Below are positions 1 to 8,430 of a stretch of 11,509 nucleotides of DNA, piece after piece. Under the pieces are notes generated by a model, which saw only the letters and a program-made list of their open reading frames with translations, made no database searches and was not told where the DNA came from. A program made the position numbers and the translations under genes. Positions within the stretch are counted from its first letter, which is position 1. Each line of letters opens with the position of its first letter. This DNA is from an uncultured Collinsella sp. (GTDB taxonomy: Bacteria > Actinomycetota > Coriobacteriia > Coriobacteriales > Coriobacteriaceae): the NCBI GenBank assembly GCA_900756725.1, contig CAAELJ010000069.1, positions 1 through 11,509 of the forward strand, given 5' to 3'.

Positions 1-1
1 G

Positions 2-1543
2 AGCCTCTCCGCGACGGTCGATACGCATGAGGTTTCAACGGTCGACGAGGTAGGCGACGGCATCGCGCGCGTCACCGGCCTCAAGAGCGCCATGGCAGGC
101 GAGCTTCTGGAGTTCAAGAGCTCCGATACCGGTGAGACCGTCTTCGGCCTTGCCCAGAACCTTGACCGTGACGAGGTCGGCGCCGTTCTGTTTGGTGCCG
201 TCGACTCCATCAAGGAAGGCGACGAGTGCCGCACCACTGGCCGCATTATGGATATCCCCGTGAGCCGTGCCATGCTCGGCCGCGTCGTCAATCCGCTCGG
301 CCAGCCTATCGACGGTTTGGGTGACATTGTCGCCACGCACCGTCGTCCTATCGAGTTTAAGGCCCCCGGCGTCATCGACCGTACCCCGGTGTGCGAGCCG
401 GTTCAGACCGGTCTGTTGGCCATCGACTCCATGGTGCCTATCGGCCGTGGTCAGCGTGAGCTCATCATCGGCGACCGTAAGACCGGTAAGACCGCCATCG
501 CCATCGACGCTATCCTCAACCAGCGCGGCAAGGGCATGGTCTGCATCTATGTCGCCATCGGCCAGAAGGCCTCCACGGTTGCCAACATCCGCGAGACCCT
601 CGCTCAGCACGGTGCGCTTGACTACACCATCATCGTTTCGGCCACCGCTGCCGATTCTGCCCCTATGCAGTACATCGCGCCTATGGCCGGTGCCGCTATC
701 GGCGAGTTCTTCATGTATAACGGCGAGGACGGCAAGCCCGCCAGCGAGACCAACCCCGGCGGCCACGTGCTCGTCATCTACGACGACCTGTCCAAGCAGG
801 CCGTGGCCTACCGTCAGATGTCGTTGACGCTGCATCGTCCGCCCGGACGCGAGGCCTATCCTGGCGACATCTTCTACCTGCACTCTCGTCTGCTCGAGCG
901 TGCCGTCAAGATGTCCAAGAAGAACGGTTACGGCTCCATGACGGCCCTGCCGATTATCGAGACCCAGGACGGCGACGTCTCGGCCTACATTCCGACCAAC
1001 GTCATTTCCATTACCGATGGTCAGATCTACCTGCAGTCCGAGCTCTTCTTCCAGGGCCAGCGCCCGGCAGTCGACGTGGGCATCTCCGTGTCCCGCGTTG
1101 GTGGTGACGCACAGACCAAGGCTATGAAGCAGGTCGCCGGCAACCTCCGCCTGGACCTCGCTTCGTACCAGGAGCTCGCCGGCTTTACGCAGTTCGGCTC
1201 CGACCTCGACGAGGCCACGCAAAAGCAGCTTACCCACGGCGCTCGCATGACTGAGCTCCTTAAGCAGCCGCGCTACAAGCCATTCGAGGTTGGCGAGCAG
1301 ATTGCAGTTCTGTTTGCAGGCAACGAGGGCTTCCTCGACGATCTCGAGATTGCCGACGTGCTGCCTTTCCGCGCTGAGCTTATCGAGTACCTGGACAATG
1401 GCTTTGGCTCGCTGCTCGACAAGGTTCGCGCCAAGAAGATCGACGACGACACCAAGGCCGAGCTCTTGCGTGTCATCGGTGACTTCAAGCAGCAGTTCAT
1501 GGCCAAGCACCATGCCGATACGACTGGATCAGAGGAGAACTAA
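2..1543 (+). CDS. atpA: F1F0 ATP synthase subunit alpha, 5' end cut off by window
   Basis: This is the alpha subunit of the F1 ATPase, the non-catalytic nucleotide-binding partner of beta in the cytoplasmic alpha3beta3 ring. The first ATG in frame is at 92, but the frame is open back to base 2 and reads VGDGIARVTGLKSAMAGELL, the usual beta-barrel sequence, so 92 is internal. About 513 codons are visible; compared with E. coli AtpA (513 aa) some 15-20 N-terminal residues lie off the window. Visible motifs are the P-loop GDRKTGKT (470-493), the Walker B strand VLVIYDD (767-787), SKQAVAYRQ, and SVSRVGG with the conserved alpha arginine codon at 1094. An extra segment GKPASETNPGG (about 731-763) sits just before Walker B and is absent from the E. 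coli and Bacillus proteins as I recall them. The stop is 5 nt before atpG, so the two are in one operon. The identification is very secure. Confidence 0.98.
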   Translation, partial: SLSATVDTHEVSTVDEVGDGIARVTGLKSAMAGELLEFKSSDTGETVFGLAQNLDRDEVGAVLFGAVDSIKEGDECRTTGRIMDIPVSRAMLGRVVNPLGQPIDGLGDIVATHRRPIEFKAPGVIDRTPVCEPVQTGLLAIDSMVPIGRGQRELIIGDRKTGKTAIAIDAILNQRGKGMVCIYVAIGQKASTVANIRETLAQHGALDYTIIVSATAADSAPMQYIAPMAGAAIGEFFMYNGEDGKPASETNPGGHVLVIYDDLSKQAVAYRQMSLTLHRPPGREAYPGDIFYLHSRLLERAVKMSKKNGYGSMTALPIIETQDGDVSAYIPTNVISITDGQIYLQSELFFQGQRPAVDVGISVSRVGGDAQTKAMKQVAGNLRLDLASYQELAGFTQFGSDLDEATQKQLTHGARMTELLKQPRYKPFEVGEQIAVLFAGNEGFLDDLEIADVLPFRAELIEYLDNGFGSLLDKVRAKKIDDDTKAELLRVIGDFKQQFMAKHHADTTGSEEN

Positions 1544-1548
1544 GCCCT

Positions 1549-2456
1549 ATGGCCAATCTTCGCGACATTAAGAAGCGAATCTCCTCGGTTACCACGACCA
1601 AGCAGATCACGCGCACGATGGAAATGGTCTCTACGGCCAAGATTCGTCGTGCCCTCGATCGCTCCAAGCAGGCCGAGCCCTATAAGGAGGCGCTGACCGA
1701 CGTCATGTTGACGGTCGCCGGCGACGCCTCCTGTTCGGGCACCGATCCCATGCTGCAGAAGCATGAGAGCGTCAAGCATGGCCTGATTGTCGTTATTGCC
1801 TCGGACCGCGGCCTTGCCGGCGGTTTCAATACGACGGTGGAGCGCACGGCCGAAAAGCTCGCCGCTTCTTGGGCGAACGATGGCATCGAGTGCGAGATCA
1901 TCGCGTGTGGGCGCAAACCGGCCACGTATTTCCGCGACCGCGCAAACGTCGTCATGCATTTTGAGGGCAATTCCTCCGAGCCCGATTTTAATCAGGCTCG
2001 CATGATTTCCTCTCATATCTGCGATGCGTATCGTGCCGGCGAGCTTGACCGCGTCGAGCTTGTCTACCACCACGCCAAGAACCGCGTGGATCAGGAGCTT
2101 CGCGTCGAGCACTTGCTGCCGCTCGATCCCGAGATGATCGCTATGGCCCACGGTCCGCGTAAGAACGAGACCGACGCCCCTAAGCGCATCTCGTCTACGT
2201 TCGAGTTCGTGCCCTCTCCCGAGCATGTTCTCGGCAAGCTTGTGCCGTCTTATATCCTGACGGTCATCTACCAGGCCCTGATCGATTCGGCGGCTGCCGA
2301 GCAGGGTGCACGCCGCAAGGCCATGCACTCCGCGACGGAAAACGCCACCGCGATCATCTCGACCCTTACCCGCACGTATAGTCGCGTGCGCCAGGCTTCG
2401 ATCACGACCGAGATTAACGAGATCGTCGGCGGAGCCTCAGCATTGGAGGAACAGTA

Positions 2457-2457
<1 letters not shown>
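1549..2457 (+). CDS. atpG: F1F0 ATP synthase subunit gamma
   Basis: This is the central rotor shaft of F1, which couples proton-driven rotation of the c-ring to catalysis in beta. At 302 aa it is slightly longer than the usual 285-290. The N-terminal coiled-coil helix shows the family signature (MANLRDIKKRISSVTTTKQI, then TRTMEMVSTAKIRRA). The Rossmann-like middle includes ASDRGLAGGFNTTV (roughly residues 84-97). The C-terminal helix ends with TRTYSRVRQASITTEINEIV, the usual ITxEIxEIVGGA ending. The ATG at 1549 follows AGGAG (1533-1537) with an 11-nt spacer that overlaps the end of atpA. The stop TAA shares its last base with the atpD ATG (TAATG at 2455-2459), so atpG and atpD are translationally coupled. 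Nothing appears broken. Confidence 0.98.
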
Positions 2458-3911
<1,454 letters not shown>

Positions 3912-3914
3912 GTT

Positions 3915-4307
3915 ATGCGTATCCGCATCGTGTGCCCCGTGAGCCTCGCCTATGAGGGTGACGCTGCGTTTGTGTCGATTCCGTCTACGGATGGCGAGTT
4001 TGGCGTTTTACCTGCTCACTCCAGCGAAATCTGCACGATCGACCGCGGTTACGTTCGCGTTTCCGATAAGGCCATGGGCACTGTCGACCACACGTTTGCC
4101 GTGGTCGGCGGCTACGCCCAGGTCGCGGACGATGTCGTGACCGTCCTCGCCGAGCGCGCTTGCGATTTGGCGACCGTCGATGCCGACAAGGTTAAAGCTG
4201 ATATTCAAGGTTTTGAAGAGAAGCTGGGTAATTTGTCGGAGGATGATGCACGCCGCGCCTACCTCTATAATGAAATCGCATGGTGTAAGCTCAAGCTTGC
4301 CCAATAG
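3915..4307 (+). CDS. atpC: F1F0 ATP synthase subunit epsilon
   Basis: This small rotor-stalk subunit links gamma to the c-ring and, through its C-terminal helices, can inhibit ATP hydrolysis. It has 130 aa, against 132-139 in well-known bacteria. Residues 1-85 form the beta-sandwich with the signature DGEFGVLPAHSSEI (26-39) and VVGGYAQVADDVVTVLAERA. Residues 88-130 are the helical hairpin. That hairpin contains D111-A-R-R-A115, resembling the start of the DxxRAxxxxxR ATP-binding motif described for Bacillus epsilon, but the last Arg position is Ile121. The ATG follows AGGAG (3901-3905, inside the end of atpD) at 9-nt spacing. It is the last gene of the operon, with an intrinsic terminator 36 nt downstream. 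The assignment rests on the family signature and on gene position. Confidence 0.96.
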   Translation: MRIRIVCPVSLAYEGDAAFVSIPSTDGEFGVLPAHSSEICTIDRGYVRVSDKAMGTVDHTFAVVGGYAQVADDVVTVLAERACDLATVDADKVKADIQGFEEKLGNLSEDDARRAYLYNEIAWCKLKLAQ

Positions 4308-4343
4308 TCAAACGCTTTAGCGTTCGACCATTTGCGAACACAT
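4308..4343 (+). promoter_or_regulatory. atpC-murA leader with two competing small hairpins
   Basis: Between the atpC stop and the terminator are two short stem-loops that cannot form together. The first is AACGCT-TT-AGCGTT (4311-4324). The second is GTTCG-N8-CGAAC (4322-4339). They lie directly upstream of the terminator stem. I see no convincing -35/-10 pair here. Any murA-proximal promoter would have to lie here or inside atpC, because only 13 nt separate the terminator from the murA start. A regulatory role is inference. Confidence 0.35.
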
Positions 4344-4382
4344 CATGCCCGGGATGGCCCAGCCACCCCGGGCATGCTTTTT
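4344..4382 (+). terminator. Intrinsic terminator of the atp operon
   Basis: The stem CATGCCCGGG (4344-4353) pairs with CCCGGGCATG (4367-4376). Inside it, after one A/C mismatch, TGGC pairs with GCCA around the loop CCA. The stem is followed by C and five T (4378-4382). This is a strong Rho-independent terminator in the + direction. It ends 13 nt before the murA start codon. Confidence 0.9.
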
Positions 4383-4395
4383 GAAAGGGTAGACC

Positions 4396-5679
4396 TTGGA
4401 TATTATCCGCGTTGAGGGTGGCCACGCCATCGGAGGTTCCGTGCCTGTTTCGGGTGCTAAGAACTCCGCGCTCAAACTTATGGCGGCAACGCTTCTGGCG
4501 CCGGGCAAGACGACGCTGCGGAACGTGCCCGATATTTCCGATGTCCACGTGATGGGCAAGGTGCTCAAGGGCATGGGCGCTACGATCGATGTTCTCGACG
4601 AGCACACGCTCGAGATCGATACCTCCCAGGTCGATTCTTGGGAGGCGCCCTACGAGCTTGTCGCCAAGATGCGCGCCTCCACGGCTGTGATGGGCCCCCT
4701 GCTGGGTCGTTTCCATCGCGCCAAGATCGCCATGCCGGGCGGCTGCAACCTGGGTGCTCGCAAGATCGATATGCATATCTTGGGTCTCGAGGCTCTGGGC
4801 GTCGAGTTCGACACCGCCCACGGCTACATCAACGCCAGTGCTCCCCAGGGTCTGCACGGCACCACCGTCACGCTCGAATTCGCGAGCGTGGGCGCCACCG
4901 AGAACCTCATCATGGCTGCCGTGCGCGCACAGGGCACCACGGTTATCGACAACGCTGCCCGCGAGCCCGAGATCGTCGACCTTGCCAACATGCTCAACGA
5001 GATGGGCGCTAAAATTGTCGGCGCCGGTACGCCTGTCGTGACCATCGAGGGCGTGGAAGAGCTGCATCCTGTTACCCATCGCGTAGTGGGCGACCGCATC
5101 GAGGCCGGTACCTTTATCGTCGCCGGTGCGCTGATGGCCGACGATCGCGGTGTTGACGTCACGGGTTTTTGCCCCATTCACTTGGGCATGGTTCTCAAGA
5201 AGATGGAGCTCATGGGTATCGACTGCGAGCGTATCGAGAACGGTGTCCACGTCAATCGCGCCGAGCGCATCAAGCCGGTCGATATCCAGACGCTTCCGTT
5301 CCCGGGTTTTCCGACCGACATGCAGGCGCAGATCATGGTGCTTTCGGCCCTTGCCGACGGAAGCTCCGTAATTACCGAGAACATCTTCGAGAACCGCTTC
5401 ATGTTCGCCTCCGAGCTCGTGCGTATGGGTGCCGATATTCGTATCGAGAGCCATCACGCCATGATTCACGGCGTCAAGGGCTTCTCGGGCGCACAGGTCA
5501 CCTCACCCGACCTGCGTGGCGGCGCGGCTCTTGTGGTTGCCGGTCTTATCGCCGATGGCGTTACCGAGGTCTCGGCCATCCATCACATCAAACGTGGCTA
5601 CGAGCAGTTTGTCGAAAAGCTGCAGGCGCTTGGCGCGCATGTCGAACATGCCACCGTTCCCGATCCCGTCATCTACTAA
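4396..5679 (+). CDS. murA: UDP-N-acetylglucosamine 1-carboxyvinyltransferase
   Basis: MurA transfers enolpyruvate from PEP to UDP-GlcNAc in the cytosol, the first committed step of peptidoglycan synthesis. It has 427 aa, close to the 419 of E. coli MurA. Visible features are the N-terminal GGSVPVSGAKNSALKLMAA (13-31, including the conserved K22-N23), RASTAVMGPLLGR (93-105), and the flexible loop MPGGCNLGARKIDMHILG with the catalytic Cys117 (Cys115 in E. coli). That is the residue alkylated by fosfomycin; some actinobacterial MurA proteins carry Asp there. Further on, QTLPFPGFPTDMQAQ and ITENIFENRF are typical of the family. The start is TTG at 4396, chosen because AAAGGG (4385-4390) sits 5-6 nt upstream and MDIIRVEGG matches the usual beginning. 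The preceding terminator ends only 13 nt away. It is followed 12 nt later by an LCP gene. Confidence 0.97.
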   Translation: MDIIRVEGGHAIGGSVPVSGAKNSALKLMAATLLAPGKTTLRNVPDISDVHVMGKVLKGMGATIDVLDEHTLEIDTSQVDSWEAPYELVAKMRASTAVMGPLLGRFHRAKIAMPGGCNLGARKIDMHILGLEALGVEFDTAHGYINASAPQGLHGTTVTLEFASVGATENLIMAAVRAQGTTVIDNAAREPEIVDLANMLNEMGAKIVGAGTPVVTIEGVEELHPVTHRVVGDRIEAGTFIVAGALMADDRGVDVTGFCPIHLGMVLKKMELMGIDCERIENGVHVNRAERIKPVDIQTLPFPGFPTDMQAQIMVLSALADGSSVITENIFENRFMFASELVRMGADIRIESHHAMIHGVKGFSGAQVTSPDLRGGAALVVAGLIADGVTEVSAIHHIKRGYEQFVEKLQALGAHVEHATVPDPVIY

Positions 5680-5691
5680 TGCAGGTTGCCT

Positions 5692-6918
5692 ATGTTTAAC
5701 AAGAAGCCCCTAGCGGATAACACCCGAAGACCCTCGACTGGTGCACAGGCCAAGATCTACAGTCGCGACAATGTCGCACGCTATTCCGAGCGCGCCCGTC
5801 AGCGCCGTCGCGGCCGCACGGTTCGCCGTGTCGCGCTCATCGCCGTGCTCGGTGTGTTGCTGAGCGCCACGACCGCTGCAGGTCTGTGGTTTGCCACTAT
5901 CATGGGCAAGCTTGGTGACTCCAATGTCATTACCAACAACCTGCGCCAGATTTTGGTCGATACCGATGAGGCAAAAGATCCGTTCTACGTTCTGCTTCTT
6001 GGTACCGACGGTCGTCCGGGCGAGGATACGTATCGTGCCGACTCGATTATCCTGGCACGCATCGACCCCACGCAAAAGCAGGCGACGCTCATTTCCGTTC
6101 CGCGCGACACCAAGGTCGTGTACAAGGGCGAGACCATGAAGATCAACGCCTGCCACACCGTTGGCGGCGCCGAGGCCATGGTCCAGGCGGTCAACGAGCT
6201 GTGCGGCGTGCAGATTTCTCACTATGCCGAGGTCAGCTTTGACGGCATGCAGTCGCTTATTGATTCGGTTGGCGGTATCGACATCAACGCGACCGACGAC
6301 GTCGACGATCCCGAGCACCTGGATATTAAGATTACCGCTGGTCAGCAGCATATGGACGGCGCTACCGCCCTTACCTATGCCCGCTGCCGCTACACCTATG
6401 CCGACGGCGATTACACGCGCATGCGCCATCAGCGTCAGGTGCTTGGCGCCCTTGCCAACCAGATTCTCAATAACTTCGATGCCACGAAGATCTTTGGCCT
6501 GGTTAATTCGCTGTCCGATATGCTCGTAACCGATATGAGCGTTCAGGATATCGTCTCCACGGTCAATGCCATGCGCGGCATGGATGTCGAGGGCATCTAC
6601 TCGGCCAACCTGCCTTCGTATGCTGACGACAGCACTATGATCGACGGCGTGAGCTATGTCTTTGTCTACGAAGACGAGCTTAAGGAAATGATGGCCCGCG
6701 TCGACGCCGGTGAGGATCCCAAGGGTCCCAACACCATGGGCCTTTCAGACGGCTCCAGCTCCACGATCGGTGACCTCAACAACAATACGTCCGAGGACTA
6801 CGCATATGGCACCGCGACCTCGTCGGGTGGCTCGGACGATTCCGACGATTCGAGCGACGGCTCCGATTACTACGAAGAGCCCACCGGTGACGGCAACGGC
6901 TACGAAGCCAACTATTAG
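5692..6918 (+). CDS. LCP (LytR-CpsA-Psr) family cell-wall glycopolymer transferase
   Basis: LCP enzymes act outside the membrane and move lipid-linked glycopolymers (teichoic-acid-like or capsular chains) onto peptidoglycan or protein. The product has 408 aa. An Arg-rich cytosolic segment (about 28-46, including RQRRRGR) is followed by one membrane helix (about 47-70) and then the extracellular LCP domain. Visible LCP marks are VLLLGTDGR (100-108), TYRADSIILARIDP (113-126), ISVPRDTKV (134-142), KINACHTVGG (150-159), FDGMQSLIDSVGGIDI (183-198), and ALTYARCRY through DYTRMRHQRQ (226-249). These include the Arg and Asp residues that bind pyrophosphate and Mg in characterised LCPs. Residues from about 351 to 408 form a low-complexity Ser/Asp/Gly/Asn tail. 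I chose ATG 5692 because AGG at 5683-5685 is 6 nt upstream; a TTG at 5686 would add two residues but is too close to that site. It follows murA by 12 nt, so the two likely share a transcript. The exact polymer cannot be told. Confidence 0.93.
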   Translation: MFNKKPLADNTRRPSTGAQAKIYSRDNVARYSERARQRRRGRTVRRVALIAVLGVLLSATTAAGLWFATIMGKLGDSNVITNNLRQILVDTDEAKDPFYVLLLGTDGRPGEDTYRADSIILARIDPTQKQATLISVPRDTKVVYKGETMKINACHTVGGAEAMVQAVNELCGVQISHYAEVSFDGMQSLIDSVGGIDINATDDVDDPEHLDIKITAGQQHMDGATALTYARCRYTYADGDYTRMRHQRQVLGALANQILNNFDATKIFGLVNSLSDMLVTDMSVQDIVSTVNAMRGMDVEGIYSANLPSYADDSTMIDGVSYVFVYEDELKEMMARVDAGEDPKGPNTMGLSDGSSSTIGDLNNNTSEDYAYGTATSSGGSDDSDDSSDGSDYYEEPTGDGNGYEANY

Positions 6919-6919
6919 A

Positions 6920-6947
6920 GTTACGCGGGCTTACCAGCCCGCGTAAC
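6920..6947. repeat. Perfect 12-bp inverted repeat after the LCP gene
   Basis: GTTACGCGGGCT (6920-6931) and AGCCCGCGTAAC (6936-6947) pair perfectly around a TACC loop, starting one base after the LCP stop codon. No T-run follows in either direction, so it is not a standard intrinsic terminator. It may stabilise the mRNA 3' end, be a dispersed intergenic repeat, or bind a protein. The structure is certain; the role is unknown. Confidence 0.8.
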
Positions 6948-6999
6948 GGCGCTCGCTGACGTTGGCTCAACCTGCGGTGCTAACTACTTCCCTTGCACC

Positions 7000-7038
7000 A
7001 AAAATCGCCCCGTTCTCGGTTGAGGACGGAGCGGTTTT
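7000..7038. terminator. Bidirectional terminator between the LCP gene and pepT
   Basis: AAAATCGC (7001-7008) pairs with GCGGTTTT (7031-7038), with one G-U. After a C/A mismatch, CCGTTCTC (7010-7017) pairs with GAGGACGG (7022-7029), again with one G-U, around the loop GGTT. There is an A-run on the left and a T-run on the right, so it can end transcription of the + strand LCP gene and of the converging pepT on the - strand. Confidence 0.85.
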
Positions 7039-7062
7039 GCTTACCTAGATTGTTCGAGTTTC

Positions 7063-8310
7063 TTATGCAAAGCGGGCGACGAGCTCCTGCAGGACGTCGG
7101 TCATCTTGACGAGCGAGCTGACCGGGACAAACTCGTTGACGCCGTGGTAACAATAGCCGCCCGTCGAGAGGTTGGGGCAGGGTAGGCCGCGGAACGACAG
7201 TTGTGCGCCGTCGGTGCCGCCGCGAATCGGCAGCACCTGGGGCTCGACGTCGCAGGCAAGGAAAGCGTTCTTGGCGATATCGATTAGCTCCGGGTAGTCG
7301 CGAACGATCTCGGCCATGTTGCGGTACTGGTGCTTAATCTCGACCGTTACGCGCTCCTCGCCCAGTCGCTGGTTGAGCAGTGCGGCGGCGGCATTCATCA
7401 GCTCGAGTTTCTGCTGGAACTTGGCGGCATCGTGATCACGGACGATATAGCGCGCCGTGGCATGGTCGACCGTTGCCGAGATGCCCTCAAGGTGATAGAA
7501 GCCCTCGTAGCCCTCGGTGTATTCCGGGCGCTGCTCGTAGGGGAGCAGGGCGTTGAAGTCGCAGAACAGGTTGCCTGCGTTGACCATGCGCCCCTTGGCG
7601 TCGCCGGGGTGAATGGACTGGCCCTCAAAGCGAACGGTTGCCTCGGCGGCGTTGAAGCACTCCCACTCAAGCTCGCCAACCGGACCGCCGTCGACCGTGT
7701 AAGCGTACTTGCAGCCGAAGGCCTCGATATCCAACAGCTCGGCACCGTGACCGATTTCCTCGTCCGGGCAGAAGCAAATACCGAGCGCGGGGTGGGGCAG
7801 GGAGGGATCCTGCGCGATGCGAGCGACGAGTGCCATGATTTCGGCGACACCCGCCTTGTCGTCGGCGCCCAGCAGTGTGGTGCCGTCACTGCAGACAAGG
7901 TCCTCACCCACCAGGTTGTTGAGGGCAGGAAGTTTGGCGGTGCTCATGGACACGGGCTTGCCGTCGACGATGCCGCAAACCAGATCGCCGCCCTCGTAGT
8001 GCACGATGTGAGGCGCTACGCCGGCGCCCGGCGCGACCTCGGTGGTATCGAGGTGCGCGATCAGGCCCAGGGCGGGCTTATTCTCGGAACCGGCGCTAGC
8101 GGGAATGTGCGCGCAGACATAGGCGTTTTCGGTTACATGGGCATCGGTTGCACCCAGCTCGCGCAGTTCCTCGGCAAGCACGTTGGCAAGGTCAAACTGT
8201 ACGGCGCTCGACGGCACCTGGTCGCAGTTGGCATCCTCGGACTGCGTGTTGATCTGGACATAGCGCAAAAAACGCTCGAGGACGTCGGGGTTCGTGGTGG
8301 TGTTTTCCAT
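7063..8310 (-). CDS. pepT: Peptidase T (tripeptide aminopeptidase, M20 family)
   Basis: PepT is a cytosolic di-zinc aminopeptidase that removes the N-terminal residue of tripeptides, the last stage of peptide use. It has 415 aa (E. coli PepT 408). Visible zinc and catalytic motifs are GLIAHLDTTEVAPG with His86 and Asp88 (82-95), LLGADDKAG with Asp150 (147-154), PDEEIGHGA with catalytic Glu184 and Glu185 (182-190), YTVDGGPVGELEWE with Asp207 (204-217), and TGGYCYHGVNEF with His389 (383-394). The substrate-binding stretch IRGGTDGAQLSFRG (362-375) is also present. The dimerisation domain lies about 218-330. I chose the ATG whose complement is 8308-8310: it has GGAG at 8319-8322 with 8-nt spacing, and MENTTTNPDVLERFLRYVQI aligns with the family start. 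A longer frame to 8406 would add 32 residues unlike the family and cross the control region. It is divergent from the metalloregulator gene and converges on the LCP gene. Confidence 0.96.
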   Translation of the reverse strand: MENTTTNPDVLERFLRYVQINTQSEDANCDQVPSSAVQFDLANVLAEELRELGATDAHVTENAYVCAHIPASAGSENKPALGLIAHLDTTEVAPGAGVAPHIVHYEGGDLVCGIVDGKPVSMSTAKLPALNNLVGEDLVCSDGTTLLGADDKAGVAEIMALVARIAQDPSLPHPALGICFCPDEEIGHGAELLDIEAFGCKYAYTVDGGPVGELEWECFNAAEATVRFEGQSIHPGDAKGRMVNAGNLFCDFNALLPYEQRPEYTEGYEGFYHLEGISATVDHATARYIVRDHDAAKFQQKLELMNAAAALLNQRLGEERVTVEIKHQYRNMAEIVRDYPELIDIAKNAFLACDVEPQVLPIRGGTDGAQLSFRGLPCPNLSTGGYCYHGVNEFVPVSSLVKMTDVLQELVARFA

Positions 8311-8348
8311 AAAGACCGCTCCAATCTTGGTCGTCGTGTGCAACAAGA

Positions 8349-8354
8349 ACTCTA
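8349..8354 (-). promoter_or_regulatory. Candidate -10 box for pepT
   Basis: Read on the - strand the sequence is TGCTAGAGT, an extended -10 form (TGN followed by TAGAGT, 4 of 6 to TATAAT), about 39 nt upstream of the pepT start. The 20-bp palindrome lies just upstream and occupies the spacer and -35 zone. No good -35 is visible, so this is a weak call. Confidence 0.4.
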
Positions 8355-8357
8355 GCA

Positions 8358-8377
8358 CGGTATGCCGCGGCATACCG
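8358..8377. promoter_or_regulatory. 20-bp perfect palindrome, likely operator for the DtxR-like regulator
   Basis: CGGTATGCCGCGGCATACCG is identical to its own reverse complement over all 20 bases. It lies in the 120-bp divergent region between pepT and the DtxR/MntR-like gene. It ends 16 nt before the candidate -10 of the regulator gene and lies 3 nt upstream of the candidate pepT -10, so a bound protein would cover both -35 zones. DtxR-family dimers bind inverted repeats of about this length, and the GGT...ACC ends recall the AGGT...ACCT of known DtxR/IdeR boxes. The core otherwise differs. The dyad is seen; the protein that binds it is inferred. Confidence 0.7.
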
Positions 8378-8393
8378 CGACGCCTGGATGGGG

Positions 8394-8399
8394 TAGAAT
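8394..8399 (+). promoter_or_regulatory. Candidate -10 box for the DtxR-like gene
   Basis: TAGAAT matches TATAAT at 5 of 6 positions and lies 31 nt upstream of the chosen ATG at 8431. A 17-nt spacer would place the -35 at 8371-8376 (CATACC), inside the palindrome and unlike TTGACA. That fits a promoter needing control at the dyad. Confidence 0.5.
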
Positions 8400-8430
8400 C
8401 AGCCATTGAGTGCAGAAGGGACGGATGTTC

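Noticed and set aside
35..1513. 492-aa open frame on the - strand across atpA
   Set aside because: It lies entirely antisense to a clear atpA, has a Val/Leu/Asp/His-rich pattern typical of the mirror of GC-biased codons, and resembles no family.
4291..5469. 392-aa open frame on the - strand across murA
   Set aside because: It is the antisense shadow of murA and overlaps the atp terminator; no family likeness.
7330..8355. 341-aa open frame on the + strand across pepT
   Set aside because: PepT on the - strand has every zinc ligand; the + frame is its shadow and would start or end within the control region.
8311..8406. 32-residue N-terminal extension of PepT from an upstream ATG
   Set aside because: It would run through the palindrome and both candidate -10 boxes, has no family match, and the internal ATG has a good GGAG site.
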